Assembly: GCA_947172415.1 (NCBI GenBank)
Contig: OX359200.1
Coordinates: forward strand, 5,334,501 to 5,398,500
Length of the DNA stretch: 64,000 nucleotides
Direction: 5' to 3'
From: Chondrosia reniformis
Taxonomy: Eukaryota > Porifera > Demospongiae > Chondrillida > Chondrillidae
In this document: in pieces, positions 1-12,800 of the stretch
How positions within the stretch are numbered: position 1 is the first letter of the stretch
How the letters are laid out: every line of letters starts with the position of its first letter
Program-made: the position numbers and the translations under genes
The notes under the pieces: generated by a model
The model's database searches: none
Told to the model about the DNA's origin: nothing
The model's input: the letters and a program-made list of their open reading frames with translations, nothing else

Positions 1-343
1 CATTCATTTATATATGTATATGCAGTATTGATATCTCTAATAAATAATATACTTTATACCCTAACATAACTGATTGGCTGCCTCCATTCTAAACACCAAT
101 TGCAATCAATAATGGCAAAATAATGACATTCATTGGCACAGAGTATTATATAAAGGTTTGTATTATAAAGTCAAGTCTGTAGTATCAAAATCTCTGCCTG
201 TAGTATACAGCACAGTCTCCTGCAGGGGTAGAGAGCAAGATCTAAAATTTAAGTGAGAAAATTTTAAACATGCAATTGCCTTATTACACTCTAGATGTGC
301 ATGTTTCTTTTCATATACTGATTCAGCTTCAGTGCAATCAAAA

Positions 344-2277
344 ATGGCTGCTTCATTTGGAATAAATCTGTTGATCCTCGTCTGTGTGTTGGGACTTGAA
401 ATTCCTGTATGCTGCTCTTCTATTATTGACAGAAACACAAGCCGTAGTGGATTTGAAACACATCATTTACAAAGGGTATTAATGTGGCATGTTGTATTGC
501 TGATATTATGCATATTCACACCTTCTATATTATTCTTGTATGTATAGACTGTAACACAGGATCAAATTACAGGTTTCATATGGTGTGAAATCTATTTGAA
601 ACTTCTTGAACAGCCAGGTTTCAAAGGGTGCTCAAGAATGTGCTAACAGATTAATTTCAAGGGTTTCAAGTTTTAACAGCCCCCTTTCTGAGTTTTATAC
701 ATACTTTCATACCTTTTGAAACCTGGCAGTTCAAAAGAGTTTCAAATAGGTTTCATGCCTTCTGAAACCTGATATTTGATCCTGTGTAAACTTATTATAA
801 TTCCAACCTTAGCTTGCAATTGGTGTTTTATAATACTGTACATGCATTAACTTTAGTTAGTAAAATTCTGACTTTGAAATTTTCTAGAGGTCAACTTTCC
901 CAACTAAGGACTGCACTTCAGCTAATGATGGAGAGGTCTTACATTTCAGTGCAGGACCACAGATCAAAACTATATGGATATGTCAGAATGAGGATTGGAT
1001 TCCTCATGAGTACGTGTATATAAACACAGGCACAATTGCACAAATAAGTGGAACTATATTAACAAGTAATATGGCTATATATCGATCAGACATGAACACA
1101 TATGTACATACGTATATGTGTACATTAAGTGTGCAATTGCTTGTATAGCTGAGTTTTGCTATTTATTTGTTTGACAGTTTCAGAACCACATACAATAATT
1201 AAGATCACAGTAGGTATAAATAACAATGTATATTCCATACAGTGTGACCCCATCTCTTGGTAAGACTGAAGCTGTGGCTGCTTCCTCTTGTAAAGAGATC
1301 AGAGACGTTCTATCTAATGAATGTTCTGGAAGACCACAGAGTGGAACTTACTGGATCAGTGCAATGGAATGGTGCGACTGTGACTGTCAGACATATCCAA
1401 ACAAGACCATGCAAGTGAGGGGGACTATATACATTATATATATGAATAGTTGAACTATTATTATCAAACTATATACAATATCAATTAGTTGGCTGATATT
1501 CAAAATTGTTGTTGTAAAGTGCCATTTTTTAATAAAGTTGAATATTTGAAGTGTTTTGTGTCAAACCGCAGTATCAGTAAATGTTTATAATCATTGTTTT
1601 GTGAAGCAGTATAAACAGGAATAATCCTATATATCTAGATGCTATAGGAATCTTTTACTTGATGGCCATTTTTGCGATAAACACCCGTGACCATTATTTG
1701 TTTGTTTAGCAAAATTTGTTATTGTATTGTATTCATACAGGTACACTGTGAAATGGATTTGGATGGTGGTGGATGGACCATGGTATGGAAGCATTCATAC
1801 TTGGAGGTGCTACCTCTCACAACAGATATGTACTATTTCAGTGACTATTTCAAGCAGTGCAGTGACCTGGAATCAGGATGGTGTAATATTCCTAAGAAGA
1901 GACGATTTAAGCCAACAGAGATGCTCATTGCTGCTTATCACAACAAAGTTGTCTGGTTTGCTTACAAGGGTTGGTTCAACTGGAACATTGACAATGACTG
2001 GACGGGTGGAATACTTATTGAACCAAAGAAGATTGTGGACACGTGTACCTGGACTGATCACACACAAGGGATTGAACCAGCCCCAAGCTCACCTAATGAT
2101 AGGAGGCTTCTTGGAATTAATTTTGATAAACACTCTCCTCGTAACTATTTAGTAAACTGTGTTGGTTATCATGGAACATTTGATTCACCAAATGATTGCA
2201 GATGGGGTGATTGCCATTGGGGTGGTAATAGAGCTTTGGTGGACCAACAAATGACAATTGCTATTTACATTCGATGA
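344..2277 (+). CDS. Secreted fibrinogen-like domain protein
   Basis: Four exons join in frame: 344-475, 888-1009, 1243-1414 and 1741-2277, giving about 320 residues. Residues 1-25 form a hydrophobic signal peptide. Exon 2 reads in frame only from its AG acceptor at 887 and encodes a short Cys/Trp segment (CTSANDGEVLHFS, WICQNEDWIPHE). Exon 3 carries SCKEI and SGTYWI, and exon 4 opens with VHCEMDLDGGGWTMVW, the classic start of a fibrinogen C-terminal domain. The end (WGDCHWGGNRALVDQQMTIAIYIR) lacks the usual calcium-loop and ligand-pocket pattern of ficolins, so it is a divergent member. Such proteins are secreted and often bind glycans or microbes, but ligand and role here are unknown. Exons 1 and 2 are less certain than 3 and 4. 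A MITE fills much of intron 1. Confidence 0.75.
555..786. mobile_element. Foldback MITE, PIF/Harbinger-like
   Basis: The outer 80 or so bases at each end are near-perfect inverted repeats, starting CACAGGATCAAAT and ending with its complement. TAA flanks both sides, fitting a 3-bp target duplication of PIF/Harbinger type. There is no coding capacity. It lies in intron 1 of the fibrinogen-like gene. Confidence 0.75.
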
Positions 2278-3523
2278 TATATCTCCTCTAAACAGCTGCA
2301 GTCATATTAACAACACTGTAGGCTAAGAGTAATTAACAGCAGTAATATTAATTTTACAGATGTATTAGTATTCCTGATATATACTATCATTATTCAATTG
2401 TATAACCCTTTTAAAAAGACAACATATTTTTAATGAAGCCATAAATATATCCATAGCTATAGATGATATAAAAGTGAGATATAAATATGCCTTGTGTATA
2501 CTGCTGCAGTATTATATATATATCCTGAAATTTAAAGCAATGCAAAGAGCATTCAGAGTCGTTAATGTACCTTTTGAGATTATGGTAATGCATGGTCTCA
2601 TTGTGATTGGTGATTTTAATTGGTATAATATTGTGAATTGTGAAGAACGTAGCGGTTGAGTTGTCAGTTGAGATGGAATTCCTCTCATTGTATCTGGCTA
2701 TATAGGACCAACACGGGGGGACAGCCCTAGACTAGGTGGCCTTCACTGGCCATGCATTCACTGAAGTGGGCTGCCCCTCCTGTAGGTAATTACAGGAGCA
2801 CTATATATAGTAACCCACATTAAGAGAAGAGAGCTCAAATATATATATATATATTCTTAGTCTATATTGCTTATGCTGATCATAAGGGATAACAACCATT
2901 TAATTATTTTTCAGTCAAGGTCAGTGGTACTGTAACAGATCGATCCACACATGGCCATCAGTGCATCATTAGTCAGTTTATGATATTGTAATACGTATAA
3001 CCCTTTCGATAATATATCTCCTCTAAACAGCTAAAGTCATATTAACAATTGACAATGTCATTCTGTATAGAGAAATTAACAGTAGTACTGTATATTATTT
3101 ACATATACATATCACAAAAAGTATTATTTTCCCTGGCATGTATTGTCAATTGAATAAACTTTGAAATGATAAATATATATACAATTAGCCATATATAGAG
3201 TATCAATATATCAGTATATAACTACACAAGTTTTTCAGCCACTGCAGTTTCCTTGCTCCCAGCAGAAAGTGGTTCACTTTCAATCTTCCTAGGATTGATT
3301 GATAATTGAGAATGAAGATATATATTCTACTATCCTGCCGACTAACTGTGGAAGTACTTTCATTATTCACCTAAACAAGCTGAATGCCTAAGGGAGATCC
3401 AACAAGTACTTAAAATGGCCAGGCTAGTTTTGTTCTCTTAATTAGAGGATAATCACATGTAGTAGCTACACTGATATCGAGTAAGTGTCATGTTTGATCG
3501 TAAATAAAACTTGTACAGGATTC
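2278..3523. other. Intergenic DNA with hairpin and duplicated 3'-flank
   Basis: I see no gene here. A GC-rich hairpin lies at 2716-2777, with outer arms ggggacagccc/gggctgcccc and an inner inverted repeat of cttcact/actgaag type. The sequence just after the fibrinogen-like stop codon (about 2270-2350) recurs degenerately at about 3005-3090, suggesting an old local duplication of the gene's 3' flank. Confidence 0.5.
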
Positions 3524-3726
3524 ATAGAAGCTCAAAAAAAGACAAAAATTCCTAGTATCGCTGCTGAAGGATGGAATTAACCCATGACCAGAAACAGCTG
3601 TCTGGCCCAGTGGAGCAGAAGAAAGAGAAGACTGAAGGCACTTCATCCAAAGTTCTATCCAGGTCTAGTTCCCTACAGGCTTTTTACTTAACTACACAGT
3701 ACGTAGGCATAGCATGTAGAAAAATG
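3524..3726 (-). mobile_element. Hammerhead-bearing dispersed repeat, inverted copy
   Basis: This is the inverted copy of the dispersed repeat described at 18976. The ribozyme sense is therefore on the + strand, at about 3556-3606. GAAAC and GCTGTC are kept, but the first core box reads CTGCTGA instead of CTGATGA, so catalysis should be lost. It lies in the VIRMA upstream region. Confidence 0.6.
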
Positions 3727-3836
3727 ATTATTCATTATCATAAGCTTGAAAGACGTACTACATCCTAGACATGTACGACTGCAATGACAGGCGGCCATTT
3801 TTAAAGCATGGACTATGAATATAGTTTATGATATAA

Positions 3837-6800
3837 ATGGCGTCCGAAGAAGACAATCTGCCTTTGCAGTTGCTGTTTTATGGCAGTTTCGTACATGATC
3901 CAACGGAAGTTAGTTCTACTTCTCAGAAATGTGGATTGTTTAGATGTGTTTTGTCGTGTTAACTTCATAGAATGAGCTTCGCGTGGATATGATCAAGTTC
4001 TCCCATCCAGTGAATATCAAAGAAATAAGAATAATTCCAAAGTGCTGTAAACTTCATACGAGTCTTAATGAGCCAGACAAGATTGGGTAAGCCTATACTG
4101 CAAGAGTAAATCTTACAGTTGCCTTTATGGTAAAGTTAAGTAGCCAGTTATTGGTGATATATCATACGCCCTTTTCGCATTGATTTAACGGACATTCGGA
4201 TTGGTTTAACTGCAATATTAATTGGTATTTTCATCTGTAATGGTTAGCTCTTCATATTTTAGAGTATTCTGCTTTTTTAGACTTTTAACACTGGATTCTG
4301 TTCTCGTATGGACAGAGTTTGAAGGTTTTCTCGAAAAATCACATTTGCATAAGCCAAATACTAGTGCTAATGTACAGTTACTTTCTGTTTAGCAAATTAT
4401 CCATCCAGTGAAATCCTCTTACTTATACGTATATGTGTATCCTATGTACTAAAATGTATGTATCAAAATTGTAAGTTATATAATTATGATATATATATAT
4501 ATTTTATATTGTAAATGCTATCTCCCTTGTTAGCCTTACAACACCAGACAGCATGAAATTGGACTTCTCTGTTAATGATGCTAATAATGTACTCTTACCA
4601 ACCTTTATTTCTCTTCCTTCGTAAGTGTCCCAACAATCTATGTGAGTAGTATCTCTGAACGTGTATACGTATGTAAATGCGCCTCCTGTCTGCAGCTTGA
4701 ACTACTCAGTATCAAACTTTGTTCAAAGTGTTTCACCAGAGGTACGTACATACATGCGTATGTGTTATGTATACTTTAAGTAATGAATTATTTATGAATA
4801 ATCAACACATCATTTTTCTTACATGCTACATCTACTTTAGAGTATGGGCCTATTACCTAGTGAGAGCTTTGGACAGGTCCTTATACTTCTCTTCTTCACC
4901 ACTGGGCCAGACAGCTGTTTCTGGGAATTCAACCCTTCATCAGTGACTGTGGGAATATTTGTCTTCTTCTTGATCTTTTCTGGTCCCATGGTTGTGCAAT
5001 CTGGTAATTGGTCTATTCATCCTCTCCTGGGCCTGCCTGTTGGTCGGTCTGATGCCTGCCTGTTGGTCGGTCTGATGCCTGCCTGTTGGTCGGTCTGATG
5101 CCTGCCTGTTGGTCGGTCTGATGCCTGCCTGTAGGTCGGTCTGATGCCTGCCTGTAGGTCGGTCTGATGCCTGCCTGTAGGTCGGTCTGATGCCTGATAC
5201 TTCACTGAGTGCATGTATTTACAATGAATGGTCATATAAATTCATTTTTACACTGTATTGACTGTTTAACAGGGAATAAGCCATTGAATGATTGAATTGA
5301 ATGATTGATTGCATCCATTGTGAAAGAAATGAGAAATTACAAGAATATTCTTTATTTAGGTTCAATCTGATATTTTACTAATGAAGGGTCTATATAAGGC
5401 GCTTACCGTATGTGTGTATGGTTGCTCAAAGTTCACTGCTACTGGTAGTGATATTCAAAAGTTAGTTGACATTTCTCTGTGCATTTTCAACAAATTGCTT
5501 CACAATAAGTCCTGTTTCGTGCTTGAAGGAAGAGACCCATTCCGGGACTGCAGAATGAAGACGGCTCCAAAGATGAGGACGAACTGTCAGCAGCTAAGAA
5601 GAAGAAGTTACTGGAGGAAGGAGAAGAATTTGATGTACGTAAGAAGGATTTATTATTTGTCATGTTTCAGTTGTGCTACTTAATGTATGTATGTATGCTT
5701 ATTGTACATATTGACTTCAATATTATAAAGCTGACTATTCTATATTGAAAACTGCTATCCATACTTTTGATTGAAGGATATTACTCTATTACAATTATTA
5801 TTACTGATTGAAGAATATTACTCCATTACAATTATTAAAAAATGTTTTATATGCAAAGGTTGAAGATTCTTTTAAGTATATATACATGTTGCTGAGACTC
5901 ATAAAGAGTAATATTTTTAATCGTAAATGCAACAAATACCATATAGCGGGAAAATGTCCTCATATGCGGGAGGTTGTATCATTTTATCTGAAAGATAAAT
6001 GTACGTACATGTATTCATTAGGTTTTAGTATAATATGTACATACATATGTTTATAGGGCAAATCCGACTTCTATGGTGAAGAGCTCTTTGAACCATTCTC
6101 ACCAGACCACTCCCCCTCCATGTTTGACCTCTTTGATGACGACCTCCCACCTCCTCCTCCCACTGGCAAAAGGGTTGGTTGCCTTTTAAAGTACCTGTAT
6201 ACATTTGTCTCTGACCTAAAGCTCTCTGATATCCATCTAGCAGACAAATGCTTCCGGTTATGAAGAGTTTTCTGATGATGAAATTGCATTTGGTGATGAT
6301 GATTTTGATCAAGAGGTACACAGATAGCCACATTATTACTCAGTAACAACTCGTATGAAATGTATGAAAATTCTAAAAATGTATACCATCCTACATGCTA
6401 TGCCTATTCGTAAAAAAGCCTATTGGAAAACTAAACCTGAAGAGAGCTTTAGATGAAGATACAGGAGTCTTTTCTTTCTTTCTTCTTTTCCTTTCTTTCA
6501 TCTTCTTCTCCACTGGGTCAGACAGCTGTTTCTGGGTATTCCACCCTTCATCAGTGATCCTGGTCTTTGCTTGATATTTTGTGATTCCTTTATGTATACT
6601 TATAGGGTGATGCAGAAATTTACAGTGATGATATGGATATATGGTTTGCTAGCTCCGTTAGCTTCAACCCTTACCAATGTACTGTAGGACAGTTAAAGGT
6701 GCGTACATTAATACTGTGTGAAAAAGGACTTGGTAGCACCGAACCTGTACCTATAGTTATTATACCAAGCTCCAACTTGGACAACTGGGGTCAAACACTG

Positions 6801-9800
6801 GCTGTCATTTTACTGAAGAATAACTTATGTAATTTGGTTGCTTGACTGGTTTGGCATAAACATGTCAGTGGTCATTCACAACTCAAATATACGTATATAA
6901 AGATACCACATACTAGTAACTCAAACTTAACTATACGTACATAAAGATACACATACCAGTAACAGGAAATACGTATGGTAGAGAAAAATGGCTACCATAC
7001 AAATGTAGTGTGTTATAATTTGCTATAGCTTTGAAACATCAACCAATATCATATTATTTATTATGTACTTATATATACGTACCTTAAGAAACCTGTTTTA
7101 GGTTATCCATTCTAGCTACGTAGCTGTACTAAATTTTGATACTATTTTTAAAGGCACATTCCCCTTGATATGATATTGATGATGGCTGTATAGTATTCAT
7201 TATGTACTGTATGTATATTCAGTGTTCATGTTTATTTGACAGCATTTGGACAAGATTTCCAAGACAAGTCACCAAACTCTTATCTCTGCCAAAGAAGATG
7301 AGTTGGCTCTCCAGTTGGATAAGCAGAGTTGGGATGATGTAAGCTCTAACCAAAAGTGCTAGTTAGTGTAAGTAAAAATGATTTGCATATATGTAAATTT
7401 TAATCTTTGTGTAGATGTATAATTTCCACGATGTGGTGTTGAAGTGCATGGAAAGAATAACACCAAGGTTGGTGAAGTCAGTTTTGTGTGAGTGACTTGG
7501 TTGTGTTATTGTCTCCATTCGTTGCTTCAGAATATTGTTAGAAACTCTTGAAGTGGCCAGTGCAACACTTTACCCATCTTTGGTTAGTCGTCACTCTGTT
7601 CCTATAAGCCTCTTAAAGTGTTTTAATTCCTGACCATTGATTAACTATTTTTAGGGACTTTTGGAAAGACAAAATGAATCAGATGCACAAGGTATGAGAC
7701 TTTAACGTAGGTAGCATTACCAAGTATAAATATAGGAATTTGCTCAAACTTTGAAATTATGTAAAAAAGTGAAACTAGCTGAAGTGAAATAACTGATTTA
7801 CAAAGAAGAAGAAGGTGCTTTTCTAGTCAATCAAGTGGAATGACGTCTGGTGGAGACAAGAAATAGATTGATATTAGTTTCATTATTGTTTATTTGTTTA
7901 TGTACGTATGTATACAATTTGCTTGTTGTACCTGTAGCTGTGTTGGCTGCGCTGGTCAGTTGGGTTGGCGAGATCCTGAGTGGGTGTGACTTGGTGATGA
8001 ACTGCCCTCCTGGCATCAATGTGAGATTGATCAAGGCCTCTCTGGATCTAGTGCAGAGGATCTGTGAACTTGGAGACTTTGTGGTCAACCATATTCTTGT
8101 AAGTTTATTTGTTACATACTTATCTTATGTATATTTATTGTTATTGGACTGTGCGTTAATGCTTTGTGTAGGAAAACAACATTTTAGGAGCACTGGTAAA
8201 ATTGTCTCTGGATCCACTCATGGCAGTTTCCTTACGATTATTGGCTGTTACATGTAAGAATTTATAACCTGTCTTTACAGTAGCCTTTGTACAGGCTTTA
8301 GTGCATGCTTGCAATTAACTACCTAAATGTACATACATACGTATATACGTACGTAAGTACAGTATATACCGTAAATCAGGAAATATTCGTTTGCGGAAAT
8401 TTTTGTGTCGAAATATTTTCGTGGTCTAAACCAACTGCACTTCTTGATTCGAACAAATAAACGAGCAAACATTTTGTGCAAGAACTTTTTGTGGTTTGGG
8501 CCAACCACGAAAATGTATTAACAACGAAAATTTCCCATATATATTTGTAGCTGAAAGATTGCCTCATTGAAACATCTGAAATAGGTCAATGTACGTATAT
8601 TATATGTAAATGTTGGACGAAATGGGAGGAGGCTGATGTTATTAATTGCTAACTGTGTTTTTCAGCCATTAGATCTGTTATAGCATACCCGGGAGGAGCC
8701 AATGCCTTTATCAAACTGTCAGAAGAGGTACGTATGTGTAGTTGTGTCATTAATACTGTTGCTAATTTGTCCTCATTTTTATGTACACATTTCTTACATA
8801 CTTTATGACACAGGAGGAAGAAATGAAAAGTAGTTTCTACAGACTGCTTCTAAATGAAGTACTTAGTGGTCAGGTGAGCTGATGAGTTTTAGATGATAGG
8901 GTTAACCCCTTTGGCTACCATACTTTATTGTCATGCTCAATGTTCAATGTTAAATATACGTACTAGTATTATAATTGTCAAGATAATCAATTCAATACGT
9001 CAGGTTATCATTATGAACGCAACAAAAAACTTTCGCTTCAAACCCCCTATCAATACATACGTAATATGTGTATACAGTACCTTATAGCAGTATTATGTAT
9101 TGCTAATTTGTCCTCCTTTTCATTACATACGTACATATACGTACATTTGTTGTATACGTAACTACTACATCTGAAGTGTTAACTTCGCCCTTTAGATAAA
9201 AAATAGTATAATTTAGTCTTCATAGTAGCATGAAGTGAAGATTACTATTCACAATTATCTCACTGCTTTAGATGCCACTTCAGTTACACTTTGAGGTTGT
9301 TCAGTTTTTGAAGACATTTAATGTTTATGAACTTTTGTTGGAATTCAAAGAGACCATGAAAGAGTAAGTTTTCTAGATTACATGTACTACTCTATGTGTA
9401 TCACAATATGTACAGTGAAGCACTAAAATACAAACCCTCGGCTATGCTCCCGGGTCTATAGAGTCCCAATTGATACCCAGAAAACTGTATTAAAAAATCA
9501 CCGCTTTGAAAGATGTTTTGATGAACAAATAACATTTGAAGAAAGTATTTTTTCAAAGATGCACAAATTAAAATCTTTAGTGCCACAATGCTTACCTACG
9601 TACTGGTACTGTTTTTTAAAACTGTGCGTTCAAAAGCAAACAGAGTACTGTAACACCTCTGGCGCATCCATGCCAAAGGTTCATAAACTGTATCAGAGAG
9701 TATGGCAGTACTCTCTAAGTAGGGATATACAAAGGATTGAATAACTGATGTAAGATAGCAAGCATATGTACATTGTCTGCACTGAATTACATATCTCTGA

Positions 9801-12800
9801 GTTACTTATATACCATTCAAAGAGAATATGGATGGATCCCAGATGGTCTGGCTGTTTGTGATTTAGGCTTGTTGATGCTGCTCAAGACATTGTTAATGTG
9901 GCAGAGACTGCAGCTGTTGAAGTACAGTCAGAAGATGGAGGCAAGGAGGTGAAGATAAGCGAGGGTTCCACCAACGAAAACAGTTTGCTTAGTCCTACTG
10001 ACAGTAAGATGGGGAGCAGATCAAAGAAAAGAGACGAGGAGAGACCTTTGCTCACTGATCTGCTACCAGAAGAGACTGTTCTAAATTTTGTGTTATCCAC
10101 CGATGTAAAAAACTTTCTAAAGTTATGTTTCAATGGCATTAAGGGCTATATTTCTGAAAATCAGACATTAGTAAGATGATGGTGTTTGGCTGACTGAGTA
10201 GTAGATATGACCTTGCGACATCTATTTCTCCAGGAGTGCAAGAGTAGCTTTCATTCTGTCTTCTCCACAAAAACTGAGAGCAAATCAGAAAGATTTTTCC
10301 ACATCAATAAATGGCTAACTGATTGGCAAGTTTTTATGTGTATTATACTCAAATAGTATGTTACATATGTACATGAGGCTTATGTACGTACGTAGTTTTT
10401 AATATTGACTTATTCGGTCATTTTTGCAGCTGTTTTTTGGAAAACATTTGCTTTCTCCTTTCCTTGCCAGTCCTTTCTGGTGAGATTTGGGGACCTTTGA
10501 GGGATTTACTACTGGAATTAATGACCTTTCAGTCAGGTACTTAACTAGAGAACTGAAACTCGGTTTCAGGATACACAAACAATATGCTGAGCTTTAGCAA
10601 TGATTTTGTTTATACTTACACTATACATAAGTATGTACGCGTATGCATTTACCTACGTATGTACTCTATATATGGTCATATGTACATATACGTATATGTA
10701 TACAGTCCATGTGTACATATACGTATATGTATACAGTCCATGTGTATGTACATAAATACCATATACGTATGTCTGTATAGAAGTGGGGCTGAAATAGAAG
10801 CTGGTTATCGTTTAGAGGTCTGGGATCAGCTGGGCTATTTGTAAAATAGAAGCTGGGTTTGAATTGAGGCCCGGGTCTCTCGATGTATCATATTATACGT
10901 ACATACATTTGAACTGCAGGACTAATTTTTCTCAATAAGCCTGAAGTGATCAATGATATTGTACAGTCACTATGTCAAGAAGCAGTGAGTGCCTTATCAC
11001 ACGCTTTCATTTGAATATGTACTACCTCACGATACATACATACGTGTCTGTAATTCTGACTGTAGATCAAGAGTGATATCCCCTTCAGTACTACACCTCC
11101 ACTACGTGTTAGTTACAGTGTATTTATATTGTTTAGTGTTGAGTTTGTCAGTCTAAGTTACCTGTATACATCCTTTCTACTGTATATAGCCATCATTGAA
11201 AGAGGAAGAAAAGGAATTGTTTACTCCTAATTACCTTGGAATCCTCATAGTGTATCACTTACAAGTATGAATTTGATGGCAGTTCTGGGACTGTCCCTGA
11301 CACATGTAATTATTACTTTTATAGGCTCTGTATTATTTGGATGAAATTAAGCAACAGTTACCTAAACCTTGTGTAGAGGATTTAGATGATCCGAAATGCT
11401 TGTCTCTGCTTCAGCAGTTGTACTCAATGACTCTCACGCCAGCTGGTGAGTTTTGAGGCTTGTTTGAGTTGAACCAGTGGCTAGATCATTGATTTAAATT
11501 GACAGGAAAGCAAGCGGTTGCAGGTATATTATCCATGGAGCACAATCTGTCTATCCTGCTGCCATTCATAGAACCAAAAGGTAATTGAAGAGGGACTAAT
11601 AGGCCTTCCATTCTGAATTTTTTAAGATTTCTCCTCACACATTGCAAGAGACTTCTGTCAGTTACAGAAACATAAGTAGCTGACCTTTTGTGTTGATATT
11701 TAGGTAACCGAGAACATGATTTAAAGTTGAAAAAGCAGTGTATTTCTAATCGCTATGTGTTGCTGTTACTGATCCAGTTGCTTCAAGGTAAACATATGAA
11801 TAATCTAAAACTCCTTTTCCCTATAAATATGGTTGTCATGTGTAAGTGACTGATTTTTGATTGAGTCCAGGGTACAGCATTCATTAATTTGTGATATTTT
11901 TACTCTTTTTTGAAGTAATTCTGATTCGTATTCTGTACTTCCAGACTCGGCTAATTCAAGATTTCTTCTCACAAATTGCAAGAGAATTCTGTCAGTTGCA
12001 GATTTTTTCAAGGGTATGATTCTTCCAGGTTGACGGCCATTTTGTGTGCAGTCATCTGTGATGTGTCTCATTCATGTGTACTGTAGATAATACAAGTTCA
12101 CTGATTTCCAGTATATTTCACTGGACTAATCCTCTTCGTACCATGGTGAACCTCCTGGACAAACCCCATCAAGCTGTGGTACCGCTGATGGATATCATAT
12201 CCGAGTAAGGTCTTTCAGTAATATGACGTAGGATTCTAAATACATTGAACTTGTCTTTGAAAGGGTTCATGCTCAAACTCTTTTGATCATCTAAAGATGA
12301 TGTTTTGGTTATAATTATCAAAATATGGAACACTTCTCCATTCATCAGTAGTTGACGTTGACACCTCCAATGATAAGGAGTTTAAACCAGAAACTGTGCC
12401 TTCAGATGAAAAAATGAACCTTTTAAAAGATACCATCTTTTCAGTTTGTGCTCTAATATGAAGCAGCGTGCCCATGTTTTATGTGTATGCAATGATTTTT
12501 GTGCGTTTAGGGAAATTCCCAAGTTAAGCTGTTATAAATCTTCAAAATCTATTCAACCAATTTTGACAAGCCTGAGAGTGATTCATCTACTTCTCAACTC
12601 CCCAAGTCAAGCTGTGCAAGGTGCGTATGTCCTGGCAAAGTGTTCTCTGTCTCCCTGCTCACCTTTGACAACACCTATTAACTTATTTCTATTTGAAGGT
12701 TCCAGTAGAGTGGATACATTGATGGAGCTAATGTCCTGCGAAAGTATGGACAATTTAACAACATTACTTCAGGTAGCCATTGAAGCACTACTTATATATG

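Noticed and set aside
5017..5235. Arg/Gln/Thr repeat protein on the minus strand
   Set aside because: Translation of the 23-bp minisatellite; it is inside a VIRMA intron.
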